Below are positions 1-10,999 of a stretch of DNA of 64,000 nucleotides, piece by piece. Source of the DNA: Petrosia ficiformis (Eukaryota; Porifera; Demospongiae; Haplosclerida; Petrosiidae); NCBI GenBank assembly GCA_947044365.1, contig OX345637.1, forward strand, positions 14,044,916-14,108,915. Direction: 5' to 3'. The notes beneath the pieces were generated by a model. That model was given only the letters and a program-made list of their open reading frames with translations, was not told the DNA's origin and did not search any database. Made by a program: the position numbers and the translations under genes. Every line of letters begins with the position of its first letter. Position 1 is the stretch's first letter.

Positions 1-337
1 TTCCAGCATAATTATATATGTACATGAATCTGTACTTATAATAGCAAATAACATCCAAAGTACAGATATTTGAGCGGTATAGAATAGCTAGCATAATTCA
101 GTACATAAACTTGTACCCCCAGTATCTCTGCCACTGCAATTGAATCCAGGCCCTTCTGACGTATCATCAACCCACTAAGGTGGGTTGTCGCTATGCAACT
201 ACATACATCCAAACCTGAAGCCAAATGTCAACAAAACTATAAACAATATTTATAGCTTATATGCTTGCCTTGACAGGTAGATATTTATAATATATATATA
301 TATATGTATATATATGTGTGTGTGGTATTTCACTTAC

Positions 338-3300
338 TAAAGTTAGTACTACTAGTAATATTAAATTCTCCATCCAGATTACTAAAAGACACTTGTATAG
401 TATATATCATGTCTGATTGAAGAGTAATATTATCCACAGTAGTGAGTATATTATCTTGTGATCCTTCCATTAACATTACATGATTAATATTTTGTATTGT
501 AGTATCATCAGTTGAATCAGTAATCAATATATCAATAGTAGTGGGATATTCACCAGGACATAGTTCACTAACCTGTAAAGTATAGTTGGTGCATATTATA
601 CTAGAAATGTTATTATAATTTTATATATGCACATTTATAACATACAGGTTAAACATTTTCATATATCAACATTTCTGTTTAACATATTGTTTACACTACA
701 GTGTGGTTTCTTAGACTGGTGGAAATGTGATGAATACAGAATAATATGAATGTATAAAGATTTTCTTACATTTACAAACACTGTTATGTTTAATATATTA
801 TGAGTGACTACTGGTTGAATGGTTACTGGTATACTGGAGTCAACTGATGGGACTGTGTTGAGAGAATAGAGAATAGCAAATGTCATAATACTACTAATAT
901 TATTATCACATTCATCACTTCTAGTCATGTACAAGCTATAATTTGATAAATATTGTTTCATTTAATAGGAACGTATATGTATATATAATTATAAAGATCT
1001 CTCATACATGTACAAAGATATACCTGTAGGAAAGTATAGTGATGATATAGTAGTCATTTCTCCATTCCCTGCTCTATTATAACCTGATACTGTTATATTG
1101 ATCTCATCACATGGATCAGTATTATTAGGAGCTGTTAACACATAGTAAGTATCAGTAATAAAGTCTGATATATTGAACATGATACTAGTAACTGATATGT
1201 TATATCCAGTGATATGTATCCCAGGAAGAGTGAATGGTGGATTCCATGACATATTGAGACTTGAGGAACTAATATAATTATGAGATACATCACCAACTGA
1301 TGATAATGAACCTGTAAGAATATATTACATTTGTAAGAGACTACATAGGTAACACTTCATCAGTAACCCACAAATTCAATTATGCTATGTGTATGTATAT
1401 ATATGTATGTATGCATGGATGTATGTAGTATAATTATATGTATGTATATATATATATCACTGCAAAAATAAGATTGTTTAAATAACAAATTTATTGGTTA
1501 GTACAGTTGCAAGTTGTTATGGATATACATGTAATCATAATCCAATAATTGTAATTTCAATATCCTTATACTGTCTAATAGATGTAGAAACAAGCAGAAT
1601 AAACATTTTAATTAAATCATTATATGTTTCCAAACCTGCTTTGTGCATCTAATATGAGATATTAGGTATGATAATTGATTATATTTGGTGCATATAGATT
1701 TTAATATAATTAGTACACAGTAGCTATGGCATTAGATGTATTTATCCTGAACAACAAATATTTGCAAATGCACTAACCAATATATTTGTTATTTAACAAT
1801 TCCGTATTTAATTCATACCTACTACAATAAGATTAGTGTATGCTGTAGCTGAACTTGAAAACACACTAAAACTCAGTACAACAGACATTTTATATTCACC
1901 AGCATCAGAAATATTAACAGTACTTATAGTAAGTTCTGTCTTTGTGTTTTGGTAATCTCCATTCTTAATTATTATATCATTCAGTTTCCATGTGATGTTA
2001 CTCTCATTGAGTGGTGAAACAGCTGAAGCATACATTACAATTGTCACTGTATCTCCAACATAAGTTATTACACTGGATTGTTTTGCGATAGCTGCAGGAT
2101 TATCTAAAGGAAGAGACCTCTGTTAATGTAATAAACTGTAAATGGAAGAAGTTTACCAGCAGTAATGTTAAGTACTGCAGCATGATCATTAGAATTAGCA
2201 TCTGAACAGATGTAAATTCCTGCATCATTAACATCAGGATCAGGGTTATTAAACTGTAGAGATATACCATTTGTTATTATAGTCTGTGATCTAGTTAATG
2301 AAACATCTTTTCTAGCCCAACTCAGACCATTGCCATTATTAGATGTTGATGTACAGTGGAACTCAAATTTTCTCGAAATGGATCCTCCATACTCATAAGT
2401 GGCTACACCTTCAACAATCCATGAATCTGAACTATCCACATTTACTTGTTTAATTACAATATCACCTGTGTATAATAATGTATAATATATATGTATAAAC
2501 AAAATATAGGACCTGAGTTTTGTGTCCAAGGATGTGATATAGCCCGAGCCTGCGAGGGCTATATCACATCCGAGGACGCAAAACGAGGGTCCTATATAGG
2601 ACCTATTAGCATACTATATACAATATATTGTATGATGGTGACATCTCCTGCATAGAACTCACCTCATCAATGAACTACATGATTGGTACTGTCTGACTGC
2701 ATGATGATCTTTTCCCAAACTATATATTGATCACTTATTCTCAATGATTTCACAACAGTTTTGGCAATAAAATACTATTATACTTGGCAATAAAGTATTG
2801 CATGTTGTTAATGGGTTAATTTCTCCAAATATAGACCTGTTTTGGGTCCTATATACGGAATATAAACCTCACCACATCAAAGAGATGATGTCACCATCAT
2901 ACTATATATAATTATATATATATATATATATATAATTATAATAAACATGACTTTGTTGAAGTTACAAAGATTATACTCTCTGAAATATTTATTCTGATGC
3001 TGAGAAATATATCATATAATGCTATATTTAGTCAGCCATAATAGTGTATATGAATTGCCTCATAGTGCAGTGCTAGGACATATAAAATACTTCGTCATAG
3101 TTTATGTGGAATTATTACATATTACAAAGACATTGTGTAAAGACAGTTGCTATCACATGAGCATATTATTTTAATAGCAATGAAGTGAATTCCACTATAT
3201 TTAAAATATATTTGTGGTATGCTGTAGATTACATAGTAATTATGTGGTCATGTTTCCTATACAAGTATATATATACATTAGGCAGATAATGATATTAGTG

Positions 3301-4156
3301 CTACTAAAAATCATAATTATATTGAAATAGTATATTGATTAATAAATTCTTTTCATGTTTTTCACCAAAATTTCATTATCCTAATACTGATTAGGAAGTC
3401 ACTAGCCCAACAAGGAGTATACTGCATTAGATATATTACACATCGATAATATGTCAAGACACACATTTATAATGGGGTCCTTCACTATATAATATCATCT
3501 ACCATATACATATATAATATATATAATATAATCTATGTATATACTCATATGTCACGATGAAGCCACCCTTCAAAGTGTCTGACAGTGCTATAGATCTAAA
3601 TGTGCTACGTGCACCATGGTTTGATATGTGCACTGTGCGGTTGGTGGCTTCATTAAGCTGTATAAACATGACTTTGAAGTCATGATATATATTGGTTATG
3701 TCATGCCCACTTGTGCAATATCAGGCTTATAATCACCTCGCCTTCGGGCTCGATGCTTACAAACCTTATGCTTTGGGACAATCTGGAGACTTTAATCATG
3801 AATAATCATGTCATGAGAGTTGGGGGTATGTAGAGTATTTCTAATATTAGTCTTGCCTGACCATGTATACTGGTTATTAGCTAATATAATAGAAACACAA
3901 AACTGTTTTATTATTTATAATTATTATTACTTACTATAATGTGGATTATATCATCATAGAAATTGTCTAAATATTTATTGTTGTTACATATACAAAATGA
4001 TTTTATAATTCTCTAAACCTGAAATTCACAACAAACAAATCCCTAATAAAAACATGCACAATCGCATGATTAACTCCAGAATTACTCACCTGGAATGACA
4101 GTTGCATATAAAGCAATCAAGATCAGTGAAAAGGAGCAACTTGTTGATATCTTCAT
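338..4156 (-). CDS. Receptor A: Ig-Ig-FN3 membrane receptor, 3' part outside window
   Basis: Exons, in transcription order, are 4090-4156, 2157-2465, 1819-2103, 1024-1311, 770-852 and 338-572. Each is bounded by GT/AG sites and all are open in one frame. The first exon codes a signal peptide (starts MKISTSC, ends ATVIPG). Exon 2 is an Ig domain with the C...W...DAGIYIC pattern. Exon 3 is an Ig fold in which both disulfide cysteines are Met. Exon 4 is FN3 (WNPPFTLPG, then SGYNRAGNGE). Exons 5 and 6 form a second FN3-like domain. The membrane-proximal, TM and tail exons seen in copies B-E would lie left of base 1; bases 1-240 match the intron after this point in copy C (19175-19420). Many N-x-S/T sites fit a glycosylated ectodomain. 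Ligand unknown; a cell-surface recognition or adhesion role is inferred from architecture. Exon 5 could use an upstream acceptor near 920, but only the 852 acceptor keeps phase with the normal donor. Confidence 0.75.
2505..2905. mobile_element. Foldback/MITE insertion in receptor A intron
   Basis: About 400 bp here are missing from the same intron of copies C and E. It begins with a 90-bp hairpin (about 2506-2598) whose arms carry GATGTGATATAGCCC and its complement. It ends with a second inverted pair, TATGATGGTGACATC at about 2631 against its complement at about 2886-2901. No coding capacity is seen. It may be two nested non-autonomous elements. Confidence 0.6.
3556..3654. repeat. Inverted-repeat element in receptor A intron 1
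   Basis: Arms GATGAAGCCACC and GGTGGCTTCATT enclose about 75 bp, followed by the palindrome CATGACTTTGAAGTCATG. The same unit is in intron 1 of copy C (22589-22688) and relic F (62897-62993). I do not find it in D or E, so it marks A, C and F as sharing an ancestor. Confidence 0.6.
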
Positions 4157-4595
4157 TATGCTAGTAGATCTAAGAGACCTGAGCTGACCAGTAGTAAACC
4201 TGTAGCTATACAAACACGTATTATCACATTATTATTGTAATAAGGTGGATCATTCAGGCGACGTTTTCTTATACCATCATCCAGAATCTTGTCCCAGCCA
4301 CACCCACGAGATCTATACTTCATTGCTGTGTCACTTGTATTTCAGAATAGTGACATGCAATATTAATAATGAAAGGAATTTTATTGAAATTGATATTATC
4401 TCTAAGATGGGCATCACTTGTACAAAATATATAACAAGTAACATACATAAACATATAACAATAATAAAACTTGCTTGTCTGCTGGTATCCCAAGGAGAAA
4501 TTCAAGCATTTCTTCACATTAATAACTATTTCATCTTCACAATGCTCAACTTGAATGCTCTCACTTTTGAGCAAATTGACATTGAATGCCCTTAT

Positions 4596-5051
4596 TGGAC
4601 TTTCCCACACATGTAGTACAAGATGAAGTGTGGACTCCTGTATATTATAGTCACTTAGAGTATGACAATTTTCTAATTGTTTGCCCACAAAGTTGAGACG
4701 TTGTTGGTGAGGTGGAATATTTTCCTGATGTTGGATCTTGCATTTTACATCCTCAATTGTATCACTAAGCTCAACCTCAAAGGGTAATCGTCTTATATAC
4801 TCTTTACGAAAATCAATCTGCATTCCTCCTCTCATACGAAGAACAAGATGAACTGTGGACTCCTCCTTTTTATTGTAGTCACTTGGAGTATGGCCATCTT
4901 CTAATTATCTGCCAGCAAAGATAAGGCATTGCTTGTCAGGCAGGATACCTTTCTAATCTTGGAACTTGCATTTGACCTTCTCAATTGCATCACTAGGTTC
5001 AGTCTCAAGGGTACTGGTCTTACCAGTGAGGGTCTTCATAAAAATCTGCAT
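4596..5051 (-). pseudogene. Polyubiquitin pseudogene, two head-to-tail units
   Basis: Two ubiquitin units lie in tandem on the minus strand. The first runs from 5051 to 4824, exactly 228 bases or 76 codons, and ends LRMRGG directly followed by MQI of the second unit (M at 4823). Recognisable ubiquitin segments are [43 protein letters not shown] and TLSDYNIQ. Unit 1 has in-frame stops in the KFQD..KGI and AGR..LEDG segments. Unit 2 is open but its C-terminal diglycine is replaced (LHVWES), so it could not be conjugated normally; its frame then runs on without homology to about 4320. It lies upstream of receptor A on the same strand, as in other copies. I treat it as a dead gene carried along by segmental duplication. 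Confidence 0.8.
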
Positions 5052-5249
5052 GTAAAAGATTGGTAACAGTATCTCTAAGGTTTTTTGATAGTTTGTAAAG
5101 TGAAGCTAAGGATCTTTGCTGGTTTCTACATTCCAATTATCCCTATACAGACCATAGTTTGAATCACTATTAAATACTGTCACCAGTCCATGATACAGTG
5201 AACAACAGGGCCTGGAAACCCATTAACCGTTAGAGCACTGAGCCTGTTT

Positions 5250-8200
5250 TTCAAAATTCTTCCCATTTCCAACACTGGCGACTCTATTGCATATAATTTG
5301 GCCACCGTTCACTTTCTCTACCCCAAACTTGGCTCCTTTTCCGACATGGAGTACTACTTCCACCAACTTGCTTACTGGGACTCGAAAGTCCCCAAGCGCA
5401 TCGTAGGATCAAATCAAATGCAGTGCTCTCTCTTGTTTGACTGGAACTGGGGCGACCCCACTGCATGTTGGCACCAGCTACACCCACGATTTCAGGTTTC
5501 ACAGCAAGGGAAATGCCTCAGCTACCCACCAGAGGGCGTGGGCGGGGTCAAAAAATGCTAAATTCGTCGGCAGCGAGTTCTTATCAATCACCCCTTGTTT
5601 CATTCTAACCCTCCTCATAACTTGAGATCTTTGAAGAAAAGATTTCCCTGCCCCTGTTCCAGTTCATCCTCATGGAAAAATCTTTTCTTTCTCAGTCTAT
5701 TACTTACTTGCGGAGACATTGAATCTAATTCTGGCCCAACTGATAAAGTTAACTGTGTGTGTGAATCTCTTGAAGAGTCAGGTCTCATGCTTCAATGTGA
5801 TTCTTGCTTGTCTTGGAGTCATTGCAAGTGTGTTAATGTTTTGCCTCAGGTTGCTGAGAAATTTCCCTTCATCTGTCCATTTTGTATTAAGTCTATCTTT
5901 TCTCTGGTTCCTTCTCTTCATTCTGAAATTTCCCACTTAAAAACTCTCATTAGTAGAATTGAATCATGTCACGAATCTATTTCTTCCATCCACTCTGAGT
6001 TAAATGCGGTCCAGGAGAGTTTGTCATCTCTATCAAATAAAGTTACCTCTATGGCTCAGGTATGTATTCCTTCTATTCCTGATCCAATCCATCAATCTCC
6101 TCATACCTCTGTACCTGTCCCTTCCCCTAAATCTCCTCTAAATCCTGTATCAGATCCTATTTCCTCTAATTCTAACTCTCATTTGGCTATCTCTCTTGCT
6201 AATCCTGTGTCATATCCTACTGAGTCTAGTTCTTCAAATCTTTCAAATCCCAGTCCTGGTCATCCTCAGCCTAAACCTCCTCTACTTTCTTTGCCTACCT
6301 TTCCTCCAAGTTCTCAACTTCCATTTTTATCCAATCGCCCTTGCCCACCCCGCAAACCCCCATTACTACAACATACTCCTCCTTTTCCCCGACCTGTTCA
6401 ACCCCCCTCCACCCACCCTTTGCCCTCCACAATATCCTTCCAACTCTCTGAACTCTGCTCTTCTAAATCTGCTCGCTCTCTTGATTCCCCAAATGTCTCT
6501 TCTCCCAAATTATGCAGGACAAAGTCATTAACTACTCTTTACTTTAATGCCCGTAGTATCTACCTAAGTTTGATGAACTTTCTGCTCTCTGTTCTGTTCA
6601 TCATCTTGATATAATCTGTATTGTAGAAACTTGGTTATCCGACAGCATTTCTGACTCTGAACTTTCTCTTCCTGATTTTCAGCTTTTCCGCCGTGATCGT
6701 AACCGTCATGTTGGTGGCATTCTTGTTTATACCAAATCTTCTCTCCTTGTCATGCCAATTCCTATTTTGTCTGACATGGAGTTTCTTCTTCTTTCTATTA
6801 AAAAAGGTCACCACACTTTCTCAGTTGGAACCTTCTATCGTCCTCCCTCCTCTCCTCATGATTTAGACATTCTTCACGGCACCCTTTCTGTCTTATTTAT
6901 TGAATCTTGTTTTGGTAGGTGACTTTAATGTCGATTTTTCTAACTCTATCTCTCCTCTCTTCCACAAAGTTTCAGTCCTTTCTGATTCATTCTCACTCCT
7001 TCAAATCATTCAAAAAGCTACGCATTATTCCAACTCTGGCTCCTCCTCTACAATTGATCTTGTCTTTATACCTACTTCATTTCAACTGTGTCCTTACTCA
7101 ATTCTGCCTCCTGTTTCATCTTCCGACCACAACACTATTCTGTTCTCTCTTCCTCTTAAGTCAATTTCTCTTCATCCTCCTGCTCTTCCCCGTCGTGTGT
7201 GGTTGTATGATCAAGCTAATTATCAGTTAGCTAATGATCTTCTTTCTTCAGTACCTTGGGAAAGCACTCTTCCCTTTTCTGATACTGAGTCTGCTTGGTT
7301 AATTTTTAAAAACATATTTCACTCTATTATGCACACTACCATACCAAGCAAGCTTGTCTATCCTTCTCCGTATTTCTCTGTTCCCTGGATAAACGGTTCT
7401 CTCTTATCCCACATTAAATTTAGAAATTCTCTCTATCGATCTGCTAAACGTACTGGATCACTATCTCTTTGGTCTTACTATCGCTATTTTTGCAACAAAA
7501 CTTTATCTCTTCTTAGGTCTCTCAAATGTAGATTCTTTCAGTCTCTCTCTGTTTCTCCTAACTCCCGTTCTTTCTGATCTACTGTAAATAAGATTCGTAA
7601 GAAGCCTGTCTCAGCTCCAACACTCTCATTCAATGGTATATCTGCCTCCCCACCTCAAGCTAAAGCTGACGTCTTGAATGAGTATTTTTCCTTTTGCTTT
7701 AACAAATCTTGTACTCCTCTATCAGCAGTTGCTACCCCTTCTCTCTCGCCTGTTATTCCTGCTGATTTGCTTTGCTCTACTGATGACGTTTTTCATTTTA
7801 TTCTTAATATTTCTTTAGACACTGCCCCTGGCTCTGATGGAATATCTTCTCCCATGATTCATCATACAGCTCACTCCATTTCTCTTCCACTATCACTTGT
7901 CTTTAACTCCTCTTTATCCTCTGGAATCTTCCCCTCTGATTGGAAGAATTCTTTTGTAACTCCTATACCTAAATCTAAATCATCCTCTTCTCCTTCTAAC
8001 TTTGTCCCATTTCATTACTTCCTCTGATTAGCAAGGTCCTGGAAAGGGGCATGTATTCAATTATATGTATGATTTCTTTTTATCTCATAAACTTCTTTCT
8101 GACTCTCAATTCGGTTTTCGTCCTGGTTTCTCTACTGAAACTGCTTTATTGTCAATACTTCACTCCTGGCATACCTCTCTTGATTCCAATAATTCTGTTT

Positions 8201-9300
8201 GTTCAGTTTTCTTTGATCGTTCATTTGATTCTGTTCCACATAAACCTCTCCTCAATTATCTATCAGCTATTGATCATTGATCTTCCCTCTTCTCTCTTAG
8301 TCTGGCTTAATAACTATTTATTTGATCGTTCTCAGCAAGTTGTTCTTTTTGTGTCCCCCAAGGTTCAATTCTTGGCCCCCTCCTGTTTATTATTTACATA
8401 AACGATCTTACTATTCTCCCTCTTTCTAGCTCTTCTAAACTGATCCTCTATGCTGACGATATTCTTTTATCCTCTGTGATTTCCTCTTCGTCATCAATGT
8501 CTGATGTACAGTCTGATATTGATCTGATCTTTTCCTGGCTTAGCTCCCGCTTTTTATCAATTAACTTAAATAAAACTAAGTATATGATTGTTACTCGTAA
8601 ATCTTCTTTCTCTCAATCCCTTACTCCTCTCTATGTTAATCACTCTCGTCTTGAGTTAGTTTATAGTTTTAAATACCTAGGAGTAATTATTTCATCCAAT
8701 CTCTCTTGGTCAGCTCATATCCGCTCTGTCTGTTCTAAATCAAGGCAGTTAATAGGAGTCATTTTTCGTCACTTCTATCATAATTCTTCTCCTTAATCTC
8801 TTCTAAAAATGTACATTGCTCTGGTCCTCCCTCATCTTTCATACTGCTCTTCTGTCTGGGACCCTCCATCTGGTTCTTCTCTCGCCTCTGAGCTTGAAAA
8901 AGTTCAGAAGTTTGCTCTCCGTATGTGTACATATAACTGGTCTGCTAACTACTTGGATCTTCTCACCAATCTTCAACTCCCTTCCCTCTCCTCCCGTCGT
9001 TCTCAATCTAAATTATTTATAGTCTATAAAATTCTGAACAACCTAATTTATTTTCCTTCTAAAATTTTTATATGTATCCCCCCTCCAATCAGATCCTCCC
9101 GCTCGTATCATCCCTTGAATGTTCTTACTCCTTATTGTAAGACTTCTTCTACTTTAAATTCTTTTGTCCCTTCTGCTTCATCTCTCTGGAACTCTCTTCC
9201 ACATCAAATTTTCTCGATCCTTTCCTCAATTCAAGTCCTCATTAAAACTATCAAAACTTAATTTATAGTCATTTAATAACTAGGAATACGTATGCGCAGA
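5250..9300 (+). mobile_element. APE-type non-LTR retrotransposon (CR1/L2-like), degenerate
   Basis: This is one near full-length LINE on the plus strand: a 5' leader (about 5250-5590), a reading frame with 2A-like, PHD, endonuclease and reverse transcriptase parts, and a short 3' end near 9300. Unit homology to the polyubiquitin upstream region stops near 5219, close to the insertion point. A separate fragment of the same leader lies at 14418-14710. CR1/L2 affiliation is inferred from the APE endonuclease, YADD box and the SLWNSLP ending. Target duplication was not resolved. Confidence 0.8.
5595..9261 (+). pseudogene. LINE ORF remnant: 2A-like, PHD finger, APE endonuclease, RT (YADD)
   Basis: The first open part (5595-6614) has a hydrophobic stretch and a 2A-like GDIESNSGP, in which the canonical NPGP is NSGP. 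A C4HC3 PHD-type finger follows (CVC, CDSC, SHCKC, CPFC; about 5750-5890), then a Ser/Pro-rich linker. The endonuclease begins at LYFNARS (about 6540) and continues after a frameshift near 6560 with ETWLSD, YRPP, GDFNVD (about 6915) and SSDHNT (about 7120). The RT follows with GFRPGFSTETA (about 8110), FFDRSFDSVPH (shortened against the usual spacing) and YADD (about 8450). The C-terminal part ends near 9261. Stops near 7576, 8025 and 8794 and shifts near 6560, 6900 and 8300 make it non-functional. I give no repaired sequence. Confidence 0.8.
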
Positions 9301-9721
9301 CTGCCTCGCTCGCACTACACTATAGTCGATTAATATCCAGAAAGGTGTGGTTTTAGTTACACAATGGTATAATTATTTGACTTTGACACTTATAATGGCA
9401 GGAAAGAAGAGAGAATTTAGTGATTTGTCATCTTGTGATCCTTGCGATGATGCTAACATACACGGGATTGTCTTGCCTGTAGTTCACTCTCATCTAGATC
9501 TCGCTGTTTCTGTTCTCTACTACTTAATTTCTCCTCTGTCTTGGCCTTTTCTGTAGCTCCCGCACTTTGCTTCTTTTTCTCAGTGTAGCTAGGCGTCGAA
9601 GGCGTGCTGTAGCTCTCTCACTTGTAGGTTCCTCACTCGTCTCGAGCAGTACGCCATCAACAGTACACGCGGTCTACGAATTAACGTGCCTGTGGTCGTA
9701 CGTTCCTAAGCGTGACAGAAC

Positions 9722-9722
<1 letters not shown>
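9262..9722 (+). other. Spacer after LINE; short unrecognised ORF
   Basis: A GC-richer stretch than its surroundings. It holds a short plus-strand ORF starting at about 9394 (MAGKKREFSDLSSCDPC...) and closing at 9556. I recognise no family and see no splice context that would make it a gene. It could be a host exon fragment carried by the LINE or an older repeat. Confidence 0.25.

Positions 9723-9724
<2 letters not shown>

Positions 9725-9777
<53 letters not shown>
9725..9777. repeat. (AT)n microsatellite
   Basis: About 26 uninterrupted AT dinucleotides. It produces artefactual IYIYIY reading frames on both strands. Confidence 0.95.
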
Positions 9778-9779
<2 letters not shown>

Positions 9780-10024
9780 AACTAAGGTCAAGATTTCACT
9801 ACACTCCCGGATTAGTTGCCTCACACTAAGGTGCTCGGCAATTAAATTTTGTCTGTTATTAATTTCCACTTATCATGTATGTTATGGTACTCTTCATAGT
9901 AGTTATTAGCTATTGAGTATCTTTGCAAACCAAAAAAAAAAAAGAATCATTGTGATAGTTCAACAAACAAAAAAAATAAATTGTATGAAAATAAAAACAA
10001 ATAATAATAATATGAAGATTTCGC

Positions 10025-10446
10025 CGGTTCTCTACCATAACAACAGTCTTTGGCCATCTAGAAGATGTAGGTAGTCATAAAAACACTAGGTATGATCAGG
10101 TATGTGTGTATTAAAACCTATCTGTATATATTACCTGAGATTTCAGGTCATCACTTGCAAGGGTGGCCATTTTTTTCCGTGCCATCCCTACATAGAGAGT
10201 ACTACCGTACTCTCTGATAATATGATGCCAGTTTTGCTACTTGCCAGTTCTCTATCTTAAAGATGATCTCCAACTGTCTAGAAAATGTTGTTAGTCATAA
10301 AATCACTAGATATCAAAAGGTATGTGTTTATTAAGACTTGTTTATATAATTTTAGCAGAGATTTCAGCTCATCACTTGTGTATGGGCAGCCATTTTTTGT
10401 CCGTGCCATCCCTACATAAATAGTACCATATGCCGTACTCTCTGAT
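10025..10446. repeat. Two tandem copies of a ~210-bp unit
   Basis: Copies at about 10025-10222 and 10237-10446 share the order TCTAGAAGATGT/TCTAGAAAATGT, GTAGTCATAAAA, GAGATTTCAG, TCATCACTTG, CCGTGCCATCCCTACATA and ACTCTCTGAT. A fragment of the unit is also at about 59820-59870. No coding capacity is seen. Confidence 0.7.
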
Positions 10447-10625
10447 ATGGGCGTGTTCTCCAAATTTTAGCCTGACACTTCAAATGGTAAACCTTTTTCT
10501 GTATACCGAGAAATAGAACGAATTTTTGAAAAGATTTGAAATACAGCTGAGTAACTATAGTAATAACAGTAGAACTGGGTGTTGTACTATACACTTCAAA
10601 GTAGTATGCATGAGCTATCAATGTT
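10446..10625. repeat. Interspersed repeat, second copy at 15755-15965
   Basis: Shared blocks in the same orientation include GGGCGTGTTCT, CTTCAAATGG, AACTGGGTGTT and GCATGAGCTATCAATGT. The two copies lie just beyond the 3' end of receptor B and just upstream of its start, so they bracket that gene. From 10626 to 10990 I see only AT-rich sequence without a supported gene. Confidence 0.6.
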
Positions 10626-10999
10626 CGTTATAAAACTTCTTCATATTAAAGTCTGTAGTGATTTACACATTTAATTACGAACTGTTAATGTTCTTCCTTA
10701 GCAAAGAATTGTTTTTCCGCTGATGAAATGGGAATCCAGGTTGCTATTGGGATAATTATGATTCCATTTGTATAGTCAACATTTTCGTTTTATATATATT
10801 ATAAAATGTCAATAACCAGACAACATAATCTTTTTGATAGTATTTTTATAATAATGAAGAAGGTAAGTAACTATATAGATGTTCTGAGAACACTTACCCC
10901 GTGGGGTAAAAACTTCACAAGTATGTGTATAAAAAAAACAAAAGGGAGTACACGTGTGGATTTTTTAATACATAAACACTGTAAGTAAATTTCTCATGG

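Noticed and set aside
659..961. Longer version of receptor exon 5 starting with the DECDNN segment
   Set aside because: Its acceptor is absent or out of phase in A-C, while the CACAG acceptor after a pyrimidine tract gives an 83-base exon in phase in all five copies. Kept only as a possible alternative.
4245..4616. Plus-strand 123-codon ORF
   Set aside because: Antisense to the polyubiquitin relic and its downstream frame; no known domain.
5298..5561. ORFs in the LINE leader
   Set aside because: Not preserved in the second leader copy at 14418-14710 and without domains.
9681..9909. IYIYIY-containing ORFs
   Set aside because: Produced by the (AT)n microsatellite.
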